The notes under the pieces are model-generated. The model ran no database searches. It was not told the DNA's origin and worked only from the letters and a program-made list of their open reading frames with translations. Below, in pieces: positions 51,939 through 60,411 of a stretch of DNA of 64,000 nt (positions are counted from its first letter, which is position 1; every line of letters begins with the position of its first letter). The DNA comes from Nocardia sp. XZ_19_385 (GTDB lineage: Bacteria; Actinomycetota; Actinomycetes; Mycobacteriales; Mycobacteriaceae), in NCBI RefSeq assembly GCF_015355755.1, contig NZ_JACVEE010000002.1, positions 2,170,001 to 2,234,000 on the forward strand, read 5' to 3'. A program made the position numbers and the translations under genes.

Positions 51939-53036
51939 ATGACAGGACCGATGCCTTTGACGCTTGCCTCGATCCGCCAAGCTCCCAAGGCGCTGTTGCA
52001 CGATCACCTCGACGGTGGTCTGCGGCCCGCGACCGTGCTGGAGCTCGCCGCCGATTGCGGTTACGACCAACTACCCGCCAATGATGCCGTCACCCTGGGC
52101 AATTGGTTCCGGGACGCCGCCGACAGCGGTTCGCTGGAACGGTATCTGGAAACCTTCGACCACACCGTCGCGGTCATGCAGACCCCCGAGGGGCTGCGCC
52201 GCGTCGCCAGCGAATGCGCGCAGGACCTCGCCGCGGACGGTGTCGTCTACGCCGAGGTGCGCTTCGCCCCCGAACAGCACCTGGAACGTGGCCTCTCCCT
52301 GGACGAGGTGGTCGAGCACACCCTCGCCGGTTTCCGGGAGGGCGAGAAGCTCGCGGCCGCCGACGGGCACCCGATCGTGGTGACCTGCCTGCTCACCGCC
52401 ATGCGGCATGCGGCGCGCTCACGCGAGATCGCCGAGCTCACGGTGCGGTGGCGCGATCGGGGTGTCGGCGGTTTCGATATCGCCGGCGCGGAAGCCGGTT
52501 ATCCGCCCAGCCGGCACCTGGACGCCTTCGAATACATGCGGGCCAACAGCGCGAACTTCACCATCCACGCCGGTGAGGCGTTCGGCCTGCCGTCGATCCA
52601 CGAGGCGCTGGCCTTCTGCGGTTGCGACCGCCTGGGCCACGGTGTGCGGATCACCGATGACATCAAGGTGCCCGGAGCCATCGAGGACGCACAGCTCGGC
52701 CTGGTCGCGAACTATGTCCGCAACAAGCGGATCCCGCTGGAGCTGTGTCCGTCGTCCAACGTGCAGACCGGCGCGGTGCCGTCCCTGGACAAGCACCCGT
52801 TCGACCTGCTCGCCCGGCTGCGGTTCCGCGTCACCGTCAACACCGACAACCGCCTGATGAGCGACACCAGCATGAGCCAGGAGATGCTGAAGCTGGTGCA
52901 GACCTTCGGTTACGGCTGGTCGGATCTGGAGCGCTTCACCATCAACGCGATGAAGTCGGCGTTCATCCCGTTCCCGGAACGTCTGCGCATCATCGACGAC
53001 ATCATCAAGCCCGGTTACGCGGTGCTGCTCGGTTAA
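51939..53036 (+). CDS. add: Adenosine deaminase
   Basis: Zinc hydrolase of 365 residues that deaminates adenosine to inosine. [12 protein letters not shown] supplies two zinc His residues; [11 protein letters not shown] another His and the catalytic Glu; DRLGHGVRI a further His; and [11 protein letters not shown] the zinc Asp. The ATG at 51939 is 6 nt after a TAGCGT -10-like box, so a leaderless transcript is possible. It follows deoA by 58 nt. Confidence 0.95.
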   Translation: MTGPMPLTLASIRQAPKALLHDHLDGGLRPATVLELAADCGYDQLPANDAVTLGNWFRDAADSGSLERYLETFDHTVAVMQTPEGLRRVASECAQDLAADGVVYAEVRFAPEQHLERGLSLDEVVEHTLAGFREGEKLAAADGHPIVVTCLLTAMRHAARSREIAELTVRWRDRGVGGFDIAGAEAGYPPSRHLDAFEYMRANSANFTIHAGEAFGLPSIHEALAFCGCDRLGHGVRITDDIKVPGAIEDAQLGLVANYVRNKRIPLELCPSSNVQTGAVPSLDKHPFDLLARLRFRVTVNTDNRLMSDTSMSQEMLKLVQTFGYGWSDLERFTINAMKSAFIPFPERLRIIDDIIKPGYAVLLG

Positions 53037-53054
53037 CGCCGCCGGGCCGCGGGA

Positions 53055-53112
53055 AGATTCTTCGCTGCGCTCGGACGACAACCCCTGTCATCCTGAGCGA
53101 AGCGAAGGATCT
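53055..53112. repeat. 58-bp imperfect inverted repeat (dispersed-repeat type)
   Basis: AGATTCTTCGCTGCGCTCGGA and its near-complement ending in GAGCGAAGCGAAGGATCT bracket CGACAACCCCTGTCA. The right arm has the sequence TCATCCTGAGCGAAGCGAAGG, which I recall as a short repeat common in many bacterial genomes. It fills most of the gap between add and the next gene and can fold into a long hairpin. Confidence 0.65.
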
Positions 53113-53125
53113 AGCGTGGGTGAAC

Positions 53126-53782
53126 ATGACGGCATTGCAGATTTCACGTCGCTTCAACGGGCCGCCCGGCTCCGGAAACGGCGGTTACGTGGGCGGACTG
53201 CTGGCGGAGCAACACCCCGACGCCGCAGTGACTGTGATGCTGCGGAACAAGCCTCCGCTGGAGACACCGCTGCAACTAAGTGACGGCAAGCTCTTCGACG
53301 GGGCGACGCTGATCGCCGAATCTCGCCCCGGTGCGTTCGAACGCGATGTGCCGCAAGCGGTTCCATACGGAACGGCCGAGGCAGCATCCAGCTCGTATCA
53401 GGCCAACGAGATGTTCGCGTCCTGCTTCGTCTGCGGCAGCGCCCGCACCGATGGGCTGCGGATCGAAGCCGGACCAGTATCGGAGGGACTGGTCGCCGCC
53501 CCCTGGTCACCCGACGACACCCTGCCCATCGACACCCCCCTGCTGTGGGCCGCCATGGACTGCCCCGGCGGCTGGTCACTGGACGCCATGTTCGAACGCC
53601 CCGCACTCCTCGGCTCGATGACCGCAACCGTCTTCGACCTCCCCGCAGTCGGCGAGAAATGCGTCGTCATCGGCCAGAACCACGGCGACCAGGGCCGCAA
53701 GTCCTACGCCTCCACCGCCATCTACGGCTCTGACCACCGCCTACTCGGCCGCGCCGAACAGATCTGGATCCGCCTCCGCTGA
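53126..53782 (+). CDS. Hotdog-fold thioesterase-like protein
   Basis: A 218-residue protein. The start (ISRRFNGPPGSGNGGYVGGLLAEQ) is the glycine-rich entry helix of acyl-CoA thioesterase-like hotdog proteins, and the C-terminal half (PLLWAAMDCPGGWSLDAMF, then GRKSYASTAIYGSDHRLLGRAEQIWI) repeats a hotdog unit. A Cys pair FASCFVCGSART lies between. Substrate unknown. ATG 53126 is used; GTG 53120 is also in frame. The repeat element immediately upstream leaves little room for a classical promoter. Confidence 0.75.
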   Translation: MTALQISRRFNGPPGSGNGGYVGGLLAEQHPDAAVTVMLRNKPPLETPLQLSDGKLFDGATLIAESRPGAFERDVPQAVPYGTAEAASSSYQANEMFASCFVCGSARTDGLRIEAGPVSEGLVAAPWSPDDTLPIDTPLLWAAMDCPGGWSLDAMFERPALLGSMTATVFDLPAVGEKCVVIGQNHGDQGRKSYASTAIYGSDHRLLGRAEQIWIRLR

Positions 53783-53790
53783 CGCGAAAG

Positions 53791-53819
53791 AGCCCGGCCC
53801 CTGGATATGGGGCCGGGCT
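53791..53819. terminator. Bidirectional terminator
   Basis: AGCCCGGCCCC (53791-53801) pairs perfectly with GGGGCCGGGCT (53809-53819), with a 7-nt loop, between convergent genes. Confidence 0.85.
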
Positions 53820-53833
53820 CCTCGAACGATCTG

Positions 53834-55093
53834 CTACTTCTGCGGGTCGAGCCGCGACTCGAAATTGCGCTCGAGTTCGCGCCACGCCTTGGATTCCGCG
53901 TCGAACGGCGGGTTCGGCGCCATCCGGGTCGGATCCGGGTTGAGCAGGTAGGACACATACCAGCCCAGCGGGGTGGACACCGCCAGCGCCTGCTCGACCG
54001 CGTCGTCCTCGGCGTAATCGGAAGCGTCGGTGAACAATTCCACTGCCAGTTCGAGCTGCTCGAAGTCGACCGCGCCCGGGCCCTCGCCCAGATCCTCGGT
54101 CAGACCGGGCAGCACGTAGACGTTCTCGTCGGTCACCTCGACCTCGAGCGAACCGTCCACCGCCGCGGTCTGCACATCGGTGTAGGTGCTCACCCGGGAC
54201 AGGTCGTGCTCGTGATCGTCGGCCAGGTAGCGGGCCAGGGCCCGCTCGCTACCGAACACCGAGATGGTGCCGTCCTTGCCGAGGAAGATCGGTTCGTCGT
54301 CGAGATAGCAGCGCAGCGTGAAGTAGGTGCTCTCGGAGGTGATGATCTTGACCGGGTCGATGCCGACCTCGTGCCAGAACGAGTCGTCCTCGTCTTCTTC
54401 CTCGTCCTCGTCGTCCTTGGTCAGGTCGACGGTTTCGAACTCTTCTTCCTCTTCGCTGTCGGCTACGTCGTCGGCGTCGACGACGTTCTCCTCGGCAGCG
54501 AGCAGTTCCGCCTCGGCGACCGCCACGGCCGCCTTGTCGACCTCGGGGACCGAGACGACCGAGTCGACGGCGTCGAGGACGTTGTCCCAATCCTTGACGA
54601 TGGCGGCGCCGATCTGGTCCCAGATCTCCTCGCCCTCGCGGTCGGCGAAGAAGCTCGCACCGGCGGCCAGCGCGCCGAGCGCCGGATGCGAGCCGAAGAA
54701 CTTGGTGACGACTTCCAGCTCGCACACCTCACCGATGTTGCGCACCATCGACAGGGTGTCCTCGAGCTCGGCGACGGTGTCCATATCGGGATCACCGGCC
54801 GCCAGCTCCGGCACCGCGACCAGATCGTAGGAGTGCGTATCCTCGGGCTCCAGTTCGGCCGCCGACAGACCGGCGACGACCTTCCACGCGGGATGGTCGA
54901 CGAGGTCGTTGTCGGAGTCGGTCCGGATGAACGCGGCCAGCTCCGCGACCGACTCGAAACCATAGAGCGAATCCTCGTGTCCGAGGAACGCCTCCCACTC
55001 GTCGTCACCGTCTCGCCAGCGCGGTGCCCACAGTGTGACGAGATCGCCGTCGGTCAGGCCGAGCTCGATCGGGACGATGTCTCCAGAAGCCAT
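53834..55093 (-). CDS. Conserved actinobacterial acidic protein (Rv3311-like)
   Basis: A 419-residue, very acidic soluble protein. It starts with IPIELGLTDGDLVTLWAPRW-type residues and has a Glu/Asp run (about 210-245, EEEEEFETVDLTKDDEDEEEDEDD) that splits two globular halves. Its position among add, upp and pnp genes recalls M. tuberculosis Rv3311, a conserved protein sometimes mislabelled primosomal. No enzymatic motif seen. A TAGGCT -10 box (55101-55106) is 7 nt before the ATG. Confidence 0.8.
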   Translation of the reverse strand: MASGDIVPIELGLTDGDLVTLWAPRWRDGDDEWEAFLGHEDSLYGFESVAELAAFIRTDSDNDLVDHPAWKVVAGLSAAELEPEDTHSYDLVAVPELAAGDPDMDTVAELEDTLSMVRNIGEVCELEVVTKFFGSHPALGALAAGASFFADREGEEIWDQIGAAIVKDWDNVLDAVDSVVSVPEVDKAAVAVAEAELLAAEENVVDADDVADSEEEEEFETVDLTKDDEDEEEDEDDSFWHEVGIDPVKIITSESTYFTLRCYLDDEPIFLGKDGTISVFGSERALARYLADDHEHDLSRVSTYTDVQTAAVDGSLEVEVTDENVYVLPGLTEDLGEGPGAVDFEQLELAVELFTDASDYAEDDAVEQALAVSTPLGWYVSYLLNPDPTRMAPNPPFDAESKAWRELERNFESRLDPQK

Positions 55094-55100
55094 GAGCGGA

Positions 55101-55106
55101 AGCCTA
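55101..55106 (-). promoter_or_regulatory. -10 box of a probable leaderless promoter (Rv3311-like gene)
   Basis: TAGGCT on the minus strand ends 7 nt before the ATG at 55093; the same hexamer precedes ridA. Confidence 0.5.
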
Positions 55107-55119
55107 ACGACTCGCCGCG

Positions 55120-55467
55120 TCAGGCACTATCTCGACCGCCCCCAACGGACCCCGGAGTGGCCTCCGCGGCGGGTGCGAACGACTCGTTCAGTGCGGCAAT
55201 GACGTTCGAGCGCTGCCCGCCGGCGTCCTCCGCTGCCTGCCGGCAGGCCCACACGATCAGCTGGCTGACGTCGGCCGGCGCCATCGAAGTGACCGCCTCC
55301 GACAGCTTCAGCCCGGTCAGCGCGCCGTCGCTGTCCACCTCGACGCTGACCGCGCCGTCCTCGGTGGTGAAGGCCCCGCGCACCTGCTTGAGGCCGTACA
55401 GCGCGGCCTCGAGGGCCTCCAGCTTCGCCGTCGCGTTGGCGACCAGCGCGTCCATCTCGGCACTCAT
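55120..55467 (-). CDS. YbaB/EbfC-like protein of second ESX-type module
   Basis: A 115-residue protein. A coiled-coil start (MDALVANATAKLEALEAALYGLKQVRG) and the strand-helix part (VSVEVDSDGALTGLKLSEAVTSM, then VSQLIVWACRQAAEDAG) fit the YbaB/EbfC family. Its ATG overlaps the stop of the preceding gene by 4 nt. Last gene of the four-gene operon starting at 57266. A similar protein opens the module at 34756. Confidence 0.82.
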   Translation of the reverse strand: MSAEMDALVANATAKLEALEAALYGLKQVRGAFTTEDGAVSVEVDSDGALTGLKLSEAVTSMAPADVSQLIVWACRQAAEDAGGQRSNVIAALNESFAPAAEATPGSVGGGRDSA

Positions 55468-55808
55468 ACCGGCCTCATCCAGCTCGTAGGACCCGTGTCC
55501 TCGTCGTCCATCCGGTCCAGTTCGTCGACCGCCTGCTGCCGGGTGGGCAAGCCGAGCTTGTCCAGCACCTCGGGGGACATGCCCGTCTCGGCCAGCACCT
55601 CGCGGCGGCGGGCCCGGGCGGCGATCGCGGAGCGCTTCGTCAGGCGCAGGATCTCGGCCGCGAGAGCCTGTGCGCCGTAACGGTATTCGCTGCGCTCGAA
55701 CTTGATCTCGACCGGCATGCCCTGGTCGGTGGCGCGCACCGCGATGGTGCCGGACCGATTCTGGCTGGCCGCCACGGTGACGTTCGGGATCTCCTGCGGC
55801 TGGCTCAT
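55464..55808 (-). CDS. Hypothetical ESX-module protein with YbaB-like core
   Basis: A 114-residue protein. Strands SGTIAVRATDQGMPVEIKFE and a long basic helix (AQALAAEILRLTKRSAIAARARRREVLAE) resemble a YbaB-like core; an acidic tail ends in TGPTSWMRPV. Function unknown. It overlaps the NlpC/P60 gene and the next YbaB gene by 4 nt each, so all three are translationally coupled. It may form a heteromer with the second YbaB-like protein. Confidence 0.7.
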   Translation of the reverse strand: MSQPQEIPNVTVAASQNRSGTIAVRATDQGMPVEIKFERSEYRYGAQALAAEILRLTKRSAIAARARRREVLAETGMSPEVLDKLGLPTRQQAVDELDRMDDEDTGPTSWMRPV

Positions 55809-56941
55809 TCGGTAGGCCTATAGAAGCCGTAGAACTCCATACCTATGTTCTCCGTTCGGATGGAACTGACCGAGACCGGATCGCCGGCCTCGACGAGTTG
55901 CCCGTTGCCGACCACCATGGCGACGTGGCCGTCCCACACGGCCAGGTCGCCGGGCTGCAGGTCACCGGGCGAGATCTGCTGTTTTCCGATGTGCTGTTCC
56001 TGGGCCAGGCGCGGCAGTTCCACGCCGGCCTCGCTGTAGGCCCACTTCGTCAGGCCCGAGCAGTCGATGCCGTTCTTCGGGTCGTTGCCGCCCCATACGT
56101 ACGGCGTGCCGACGGCGGACAGGGCCGAGGTGACCGCCTTGGCGGCCTTCTCGTTCGGCGCCTCCACCACGCTGCCGTCCGGCAGAGTGATTTTCACGCC
56201 GCCATTCTCTGTCTTCTCGGTCTTGACCTCGCCGGTGTTCTGCTTGGCGGTCGAGGTGTTCGAGCTGCTCGGGGTCGAGGTCGCGGTCTTGCTCGTCGAG
56301 CCCTTGGTGGCGCTGGTCAGCAAGGACGTGCCGGTGCTCAGCGCGGTGTTGGCCAGGCCGCCGGTGCCGCTGGTCAAGCTGTCCAGTGCGGACTTGGCGG
56401 TGGAGAGCAGGTTGGTGTTGGTGGACGCGGGCGTGGTGGACGGTGCCGGCGTCAGCTCCTTCATGCTCGCGGTCGAGGTATTCAGCTCGGTCTGCGTCTT
56501 GTTGACCACGCCGATGCCCTGATTGAGGTGATCGATCGCCGTGCTCACCAGCGCCGTCACACCGACCGGGGTGGTGAGGGTGGGCAGCAGGCTGGTCGCG
56601 TTGCTGACGAAGGATTGGACGACGGTGTCGAGTTCCTTCTGACCGGTCTCGACCTGTGCGGCGGCCTGATTGACGACCGTGGCCATCTCGGTCAGCAGGT
56701 CCGAAGTCTGGGCGGAGGAGGTCTGCACCCGCAGCGCCTTCGCGGTGGCGGAGTCGGCGGTGGCGCCGTCCAGCGCGGTGTTCAGCTGGTTGATGCTGTT
56801 CTTGCCCAGCAGATGCAGCTGCTCGAGGGCGGAGGACGCCGAGGTCAGCGAGTCGGACGGGCCGCCGGACGGGATCACGCCGGAGCCGAAACTGCTCAGC
56901 AGGTTGATCAGTGGCTGGGCCAGCAGATTGATGTCGATCAC
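55805..56941 (-). CDS. NlpC/P60 (C40) peptidase in ESX-type operon
   Basis: A 378-residue protein. Residues 1-210 form a helical, Ser/Thr/Ala-rich region without a Sec signal peptide; a Thr/Ser-rich linker follows, and the NlpC/P60 domain covers 265-378, with catalytic Cys294 (DCSGLTKWAY) and His339 (DGHVAMVVGNG). Such enzymes cut peptidoglycan peptides (D-Glu to mDAP). The long helical start and the EspC-like partner suggest type VII export. GTG start 4 nt after the EspC-like gene. Confidence 0.88.
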   Translation of the reverse strand: MIDINLLAQPLINLLSSFGSGVIPSGGPSDSLTSASSALEQLHLLGKNSINQLNTALDGATADSATAKALRVQTSSAQTSDLLTEMATVVNQAAAQVETGQKELDTVVQSFVSNATSLLPTLTTPVGVTALVSTAIDHLNQGIGVVNKTQTELNTSTASMKELTPAPSTTPASTNTNLLSTAKSALDSLTSGTGGLANTALSTGTSLLTSATKGSTSKTATSTPSSSNTSTAKQNTGEVKTEKTENGGVKITLPDGSVVEAPNEKAAKAVTSALSAVGTPYVWGGNDPKNGIDCSGLTKWAYSEAGVELPRLAQEQHIGKQQISPGDLQPGDLAVWDGHVAMVVGNGQLVEAGDPVSVSSIRTENIGMEFYGFYRPTE

Positions 56942-56945
56942 CGGA

Positions 56946-57266
56946 TCACCCGTCCAGGTCGGCGGACTTGAATCCGGCCGCGGCGCTCAGGTCCTGCTCG
57001 GTGATCGCGGCGGCCGCGGTCCCCGTGGCCAGGCCCATACTCGACAGCACCGCCGAAAGCTGTGCGATGGTGGCGACCTGCCCGGCATGCGCCGCGGCAT
57101 AGGCGGCCATGAAATCACCGCCGATCAACCCCATGATCGGACCGAGGAGCGCCGGGTTCCCGCCGGCCGCGCTCGCGGCCGCGGCGGTCATCTCGGTGGC
57201 CATCACCTCGGCGGTCGCGCTGTAGGTGGCGATGCCCTCGGCGTCGGCCGAAAAGTTCTTAGCCAT
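56946..57266 (-). CDS. EspC-like type VII secretion substrate
   Basis: A 106-residue helical protein rich in Ala, Gly and Met ([21 protein letters not shown], then [20 protein letters not shown]). It resembles EspC-like ESX secretion proteins that travel with a partner effector; a YxxxD/E-type tail signal is not obvious. ATG 57266 after GGGGGAAG. First gene of the NlpC/P60 operon and 52 nt downstream of the ECF-like promoter. Confidence 0.75.
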   Translation of the reverse strand: MAKNFSADAEGIATYSATAEVMATEMTAAAASAAGGNPALLGPIMGLIGGDFMAAYAAAHAGQVATIAQLSAVLSSMGLATGTAAAAITEQDLSAAAGFKSADLDG

Positions 57267-57317
57267 TTAGTGCTTCCCCCATCCGTTTCTTCCCAGGCAG
57301 AGTACGTCATCCACTTA

Positions 57318-57347
57318 GTTCGACGCGCGGCCTTGTGAATCGGTTCC
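57318..57347 (-). promoter_or_regulatory. ECF-sigma-type promoter of the second ESX-like module
   Basis: On the minus strand GGAACC (57347-57342), a 16-nt spacer and CGTCGAAC (57325-57318) repeat the motif before the first module. Spacing is identical and only one base of the -10 block differs. Confidence 0.7.
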
Positions 57348-57376
57348 AGCTGGTCGAAAAAAACTTTCTACGACCT

Positions 57377-57382
57377 TATCGT
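57377..57382 (+). promoter_or_regulatory. -10 box of a probable leaderless promoter (upp)
   Basis: TATCGT matches TANNNT and ends 6 nt before the ATG at 57389. Confidence 0.5.
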
Positions 57383-57388
57383 TTCGGC

Positions 57389-58012
57389 ATGCGTACGCAC
57401 ACCGTGGAGCACCCACTTGCCGCCGCCTTGCTGACCACCATGCGCGACGCGCGGACCCCGAACGCGGCCTTCCGTGCCGCCCTGCGTGATCTGACCCGGG
57501 TACTGATCTACGAGGCGCTGCGGGAGGCCCCGGTCACCACTTTCGAGATCTCCACCCCGGTGGCGTTCACCGAGGGTGTGCGGCTGGCGCAACCGCCGCT
57601 GCTGGTACCGGTGCTGCGGGCCGGGCTGGGCATGATCGACGCGGCCGTGGAGATGATCCCCGATGCCCGGGTCGGTTTCGTCGGCATCGCCCGGGACGAG
57701 GACACCCATCAGCCGGTCCCGTACATGCAGTCGCTGCCCGAGGACCTGGCGGGCCTGCCGGTCTATGTGCTCGATCCGATGCTGGCCACCGGCGGCTCGA
57801 TGCGGCACACCCTGGAGCTGCTCGTCGCGCGCGGCGCCACCGACATCACCGCGGTCTGTGTCGTCGCCGCTCCGGAAGGCGTTGCCACGCTGGCAGATTC
57901 GGGCCTGCCGGTGCGGTTGGTCACCGCCGTGGTCGACGCGGGGTTGAACGAGAACGCCTACATCGTCCCGGGCCTGGGTGACGCGGGCGACCGCCAATTC
58001 GGCCCCCGCTGA
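57389..58012 (+). CDS. upp: Uracil phosphoribosyltransferase
   Basis: Salvage enzyme of 207 residues making UMP from uracil and PRPP. Conserved parts: [35 protein letters not shown], the PRPP loop [12 protein letters not shown] and the C-terminal uracil-binding [19 protein letters not shown]. The ATG at 57389 gives the usual start ([11 protein letters not shown]) and is 6 nt from a -10 box; an earlier frame opening at 57335 is ignored. It complements cdd and deoA in pyrimidine salvage. Confidence 0.96.
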   Translation: MRTHTVEHPLAAALLTTMRDARTPNAAFRAALRDLTRVLIYEALREAPVTTFEISTPVAFTEGVRLAQPPLLVPVLRAGLGMIDAAVEMIPDARVGFVGIARDEDTHQPVPYMQSLPEDLAGLPVYVLDPMLATGGSMRHTLELLVARGATDITAVCVVAAPEGVATLADSGLPVRLVTAVVDAGLNENAYIVPGLGDAGDRQFGPR

Positions 58013-58033
58013 GCGGATACCGATCGCTCCGGA

Positions 58034-59527
58034 TCACGAATTCCGAGTGAATTCTCGCAGTCGTGAGAGGTGTTCCGCGGCGGCGGCTTTCGCCGCGCCG
58101 AGGGCGGCGCGCTCCGGGACGGGCTCGACGACTTCCAGGTAGTACTTCAGCTTCGGCTCCGTGCCGGACGGCCGGACCACGATCCGGAAGGTAGTGCCTT
58201 CGAAAACCAGTGCGTCGGTGTGCATTCGGCCCCGAGCCTGGAGCAGATCGGTGTATTTCACCGGCTCGCCCGCGATTTCGCTGGGTGGGTCGGTGCGCAG
58301 CCGACCCACTACGGCGGCGGCAGCGGTCACATCGGGCAGGCGCAAGGACACCTGTGCGCCCGCGTGCAGGCCGAATTCCAGTGCGTAGTCGTCGAGTTCG
58401 TCCTGGAGCGTGCGGCCACGGGCCTTCAGGCGCGCGACCAGGTCGGCGGTGACCACGGCGGCGGAAATACCGTCCTTGTCGCGCACCGCGGACGGATCGA
58501 CGCAGTGCCCGATCGCTTCCTCGTAGGCATAGGCGAGGCGGTCGCCGGCGCGGGCCAGCCATTTGAAGCCGGTCAGGGTTTCGGCGTAGCGGGCGCCGCG
58601 GGCGGGCGCGAGCTTGGACAACAGCCGCGAGGAGACAATTGTCGTGGCCACCAACGAGTCCGGAGCCGCCGTGCCCAGCACGCAATCGGCAAGCAGCACA
58701 CCGGTTTCGTCTCCGCGCAGCATCCGCCACCCCGCAGGCCCGCGGATCCCGACAGCGCACCGGTCGGCATCCGGGTCGAGCGCGATCGCCACCTCGGCAT
58801 CGACCTTTTCGGCCAGCGCGAGCAGCAGGTCGGTGGCGCCGGGCTCCTCCGGGTTCGGGAACGCGACCGTCGGGAAGTCCGGGTCCGGTTCGAACTGCTC
58901 GGCCACCACGTGCACATCGGTGAAGCCCGCTGCCGCAAGCGCTTGCACCGCGATCGCGCCGCCGACGCCGTGCAGCGCGGTCAGGGCGATGCGGATATCG
59001 GCGCGGGCTCCGGTCCCGCCGATCAGCTCGCGCAGCCGCCCCACTCGATTCAGGTAGCGCCGCACCAGATCGTCGTCGGCGGGAACCACGGGCAGCCGTT
59101 CGATGGGTTCGGCGACGGCCTCGATACAGCGTTCGATCTCGGCGTCGGCGGGCGCGATCAACTGCGAACCACCGTCGAGGTACACCTTGTACCCGTTGTC
59201 GGCGGGCGGATTGTGCGACGCGGTGATCTGCACCCCGCACACCGCGCCCAGCTCACGGACCGCGTAGGCGACCACCGGCGTGGGCACCGGTTCCGGCAGC
59301 AGCAGCACCGGAAAACCCGCCGCCGCAAAGATTTCCGCGGTCGCGGTGGCGAATTCGGCGGAGCCGTGCCGGGCGTCGCGCCCCACCACTACCGTGCCGC
59401 CGCCCAGGCAGCGCCCGCGCAACCACACGCACAGTCCCGCGGTCGCCCGCGACACCGTCTCCACGTTCATGCCGTCCGGGCCGTCCTGCAGCGGACCGCG
59501 CAGACCGGCCGTGCCGAACCGCAGCAT
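58034..59527 (-). CDS. Alpha-D-phosphohexomutase family protein (PmmB/phosphopentomutase-like)
   Basis: A 497-residue phosphosugar mutase. The phosphoserine is Ser104 in TASHNPPADNGYK; the metal loop is Asp251-Pro-Asp-Ala-Asp-Arg256; GDRLAYAYEEAIGHCVDP is the sugar loop and RPSGTEPKLKYYLE the phosphate loop. It directly abuts punA (no intergenic bases), so a role in converting ribose-1-phosphate to ribose-5-phosphate, as in human PGM2, is plausible. Phosphomannomutase or phosphoglucomutase activity is the alternative. Confidence 0.9.
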   Translation of the reverse strand: MLRFGTAGLRGPLQDGPDGMNVETVSRATAGLCVWLRGRCLGGGTVVVGRDARHGSAEFATATAEIFAAAGFPVLLLPEPVPTPVVAYAVRELGAVCGVQITASHNPPADNGYKVYLDGGSQLIAPADAEIERCIEAVAEPIERLPVVPADDDLVRRYLNRVGRLRELIGGTGARADIRIALTALHGVGGAIAVQALAAAGFTDVHVVAEQFEPDPDFPTVAFPNPEEPGATDLLLALAEKVDAEVAIALDPDADRCAVGIRGPAGWRMLRGDETGVLLADCVLGTAAPDSLVATTIVSSRLLSKLAPARGARYAETLTGFKWLARAGDRLAYAYEEAIGHCVDPSAVRDKDGISAAVVTADLVARLKARGRTLQDELDDYALEFGLHAGAQVSLRLPDVTAAAAVVGRLRTDPPSEIAGEPVKYTDLLQARGRMHTDALVFEGTTFRIVVRPSGTEPKLKYYLEVVEPVPERAALGAAKAAAAEHLSRLREFTRNS

Positions 59528-60307
59528 CTACAGCCGCTCCAGCACGCCACGCATCAGTTTGCCCAGGCGCGGTGCGGCGGCCTGTCCTTCGGCCAGCACC
59601 TCGGCATGGGACAGATGCGCGCCGGAGATGCCCGCGGCCAGATTGGTGACCAGCGAGATGCCCAGCACCCGTGCGCCCAGCGCCCGGCAGGCGATGGCTT
59701 CCAGCACCGTCGACATACCGACCAGATCCGCGCCCATGGTGCGCAGCATCCGGATCTCGGCCGGGGTCTCGTACTGCGGACCGGTCAGCCCCGCGTAGAC
59801 GCCGTCGGTCAGGCTGGGATCGACTTCACGTGCCAGCGCCCGCAATTCGGGATCCCACGCGTCGACCAGATCGACGAAGGTGGCCCCGGCCAACGGCGTG
59901 CGCCCGGTGAGGTTGAGGTGATCGCTGATCAATACCGGCTCACCGACATCGAGGCCAGCGCGGATTCCGCCCGCGGCATTGGTGAGCAGCACGATCTCCG
60001 CGCCCGCCGCGATCGCGGCCGCCACCGGATGCACCACCTCGGCGGGTTGATAGCCCTCGTACAAATGCTGACGTCCCATCAGCAGCAGCACGGACTTGTC
60101 ATGCATGGGCACCGAATGCACCATCCCGACATGGCCTTGCGCGCTGGGTGTTCCGAACCCGGGCAGCTCCGGCATCGGCACCGACGCGGTGGGCGTGCCG
60201 ATTTCCGCGGCCGCCTCCTGCCAGCCCGATCCGAGCACCACCGCGACCCGGTGGCGGTGGACTCCAGTACGTTCGGCGATCGCCTGAGCGGCCTCTTCGG
60301 CAAGCAT
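59528..60307 (-). CDS. punA: Purine nucleoside phosphorylase (trimeric, PunA type)
   Basis: A 259-residue enzyme that phosphorolyses inosine, guanosine and deoxy forms to base plus (deoxy)ribose-1-phosphate. VAVVLGSGW holds the phosphate-binding Ser; [33 protein letters not shown] and SLVTNLAAG match the trimeric class. ATG 60307 is chosen because a TATCGT box (60315-60320) ends 7 nt before it; the GTG at 60316 lies inside that box. Adjacent to the phosphosugar mutase. Confidence 0.95.
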   Translation of the reverse strand: MLAEEAAQAIAERTGVHRHRVAVVLGSGWQEAAAEIGTPTASVPMPELPGFGTPSAQGHVGMVHSVPMHDKSVLLLMGRQHLYEGYQPAEVVHPVAAAIAAGAEIVLLTNAAGGIRAGLDVGEPVLISDHLNLTGRTPLAGATFVDLVDAWDPELRALAREVDPSLTDGVYAGLTGPQYETPAEIRMLRTMGADLVGMSTVLEAIACRALGARVLGISLVTNLAAGISGAHLSHAEVLAEGQAAAPRLGKLMRGVLERL

Positions 60308-60314
60308 GAAAGTC

Positions 60315-60320
60315 ACGATA
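60315..60320 (-). promoter_or_regulatory. -10 box of a probable leaderless promoter (punA)
   Basis: TATCGT on the minus strand ends 7 nt before the ATG at 60307 and overlaps an alternative GTG, which it rules out. The same hexamer precedes upp. Confidence 0.5.
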
Positions 60321-60399
60321 GTCGGGTCGCATCACCCGTGCCCGCCCCCACTTCCGAAAAACTTGCTACCCACGAGTAGGGGAGCGCCGCGAGCCGGGA

Positions 60400-60405
60400 T
60401 AGTCT
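60400..60405 (+). promoter_or_regulatory. -10 box of a probable leaderless promoter (crotonase)
   Basis: TAGTCT matches TANNNT and ends 6 nt before the ATG at 60412. Confidence 0.45.
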
Positions 60406-60411
60406 GCACGC

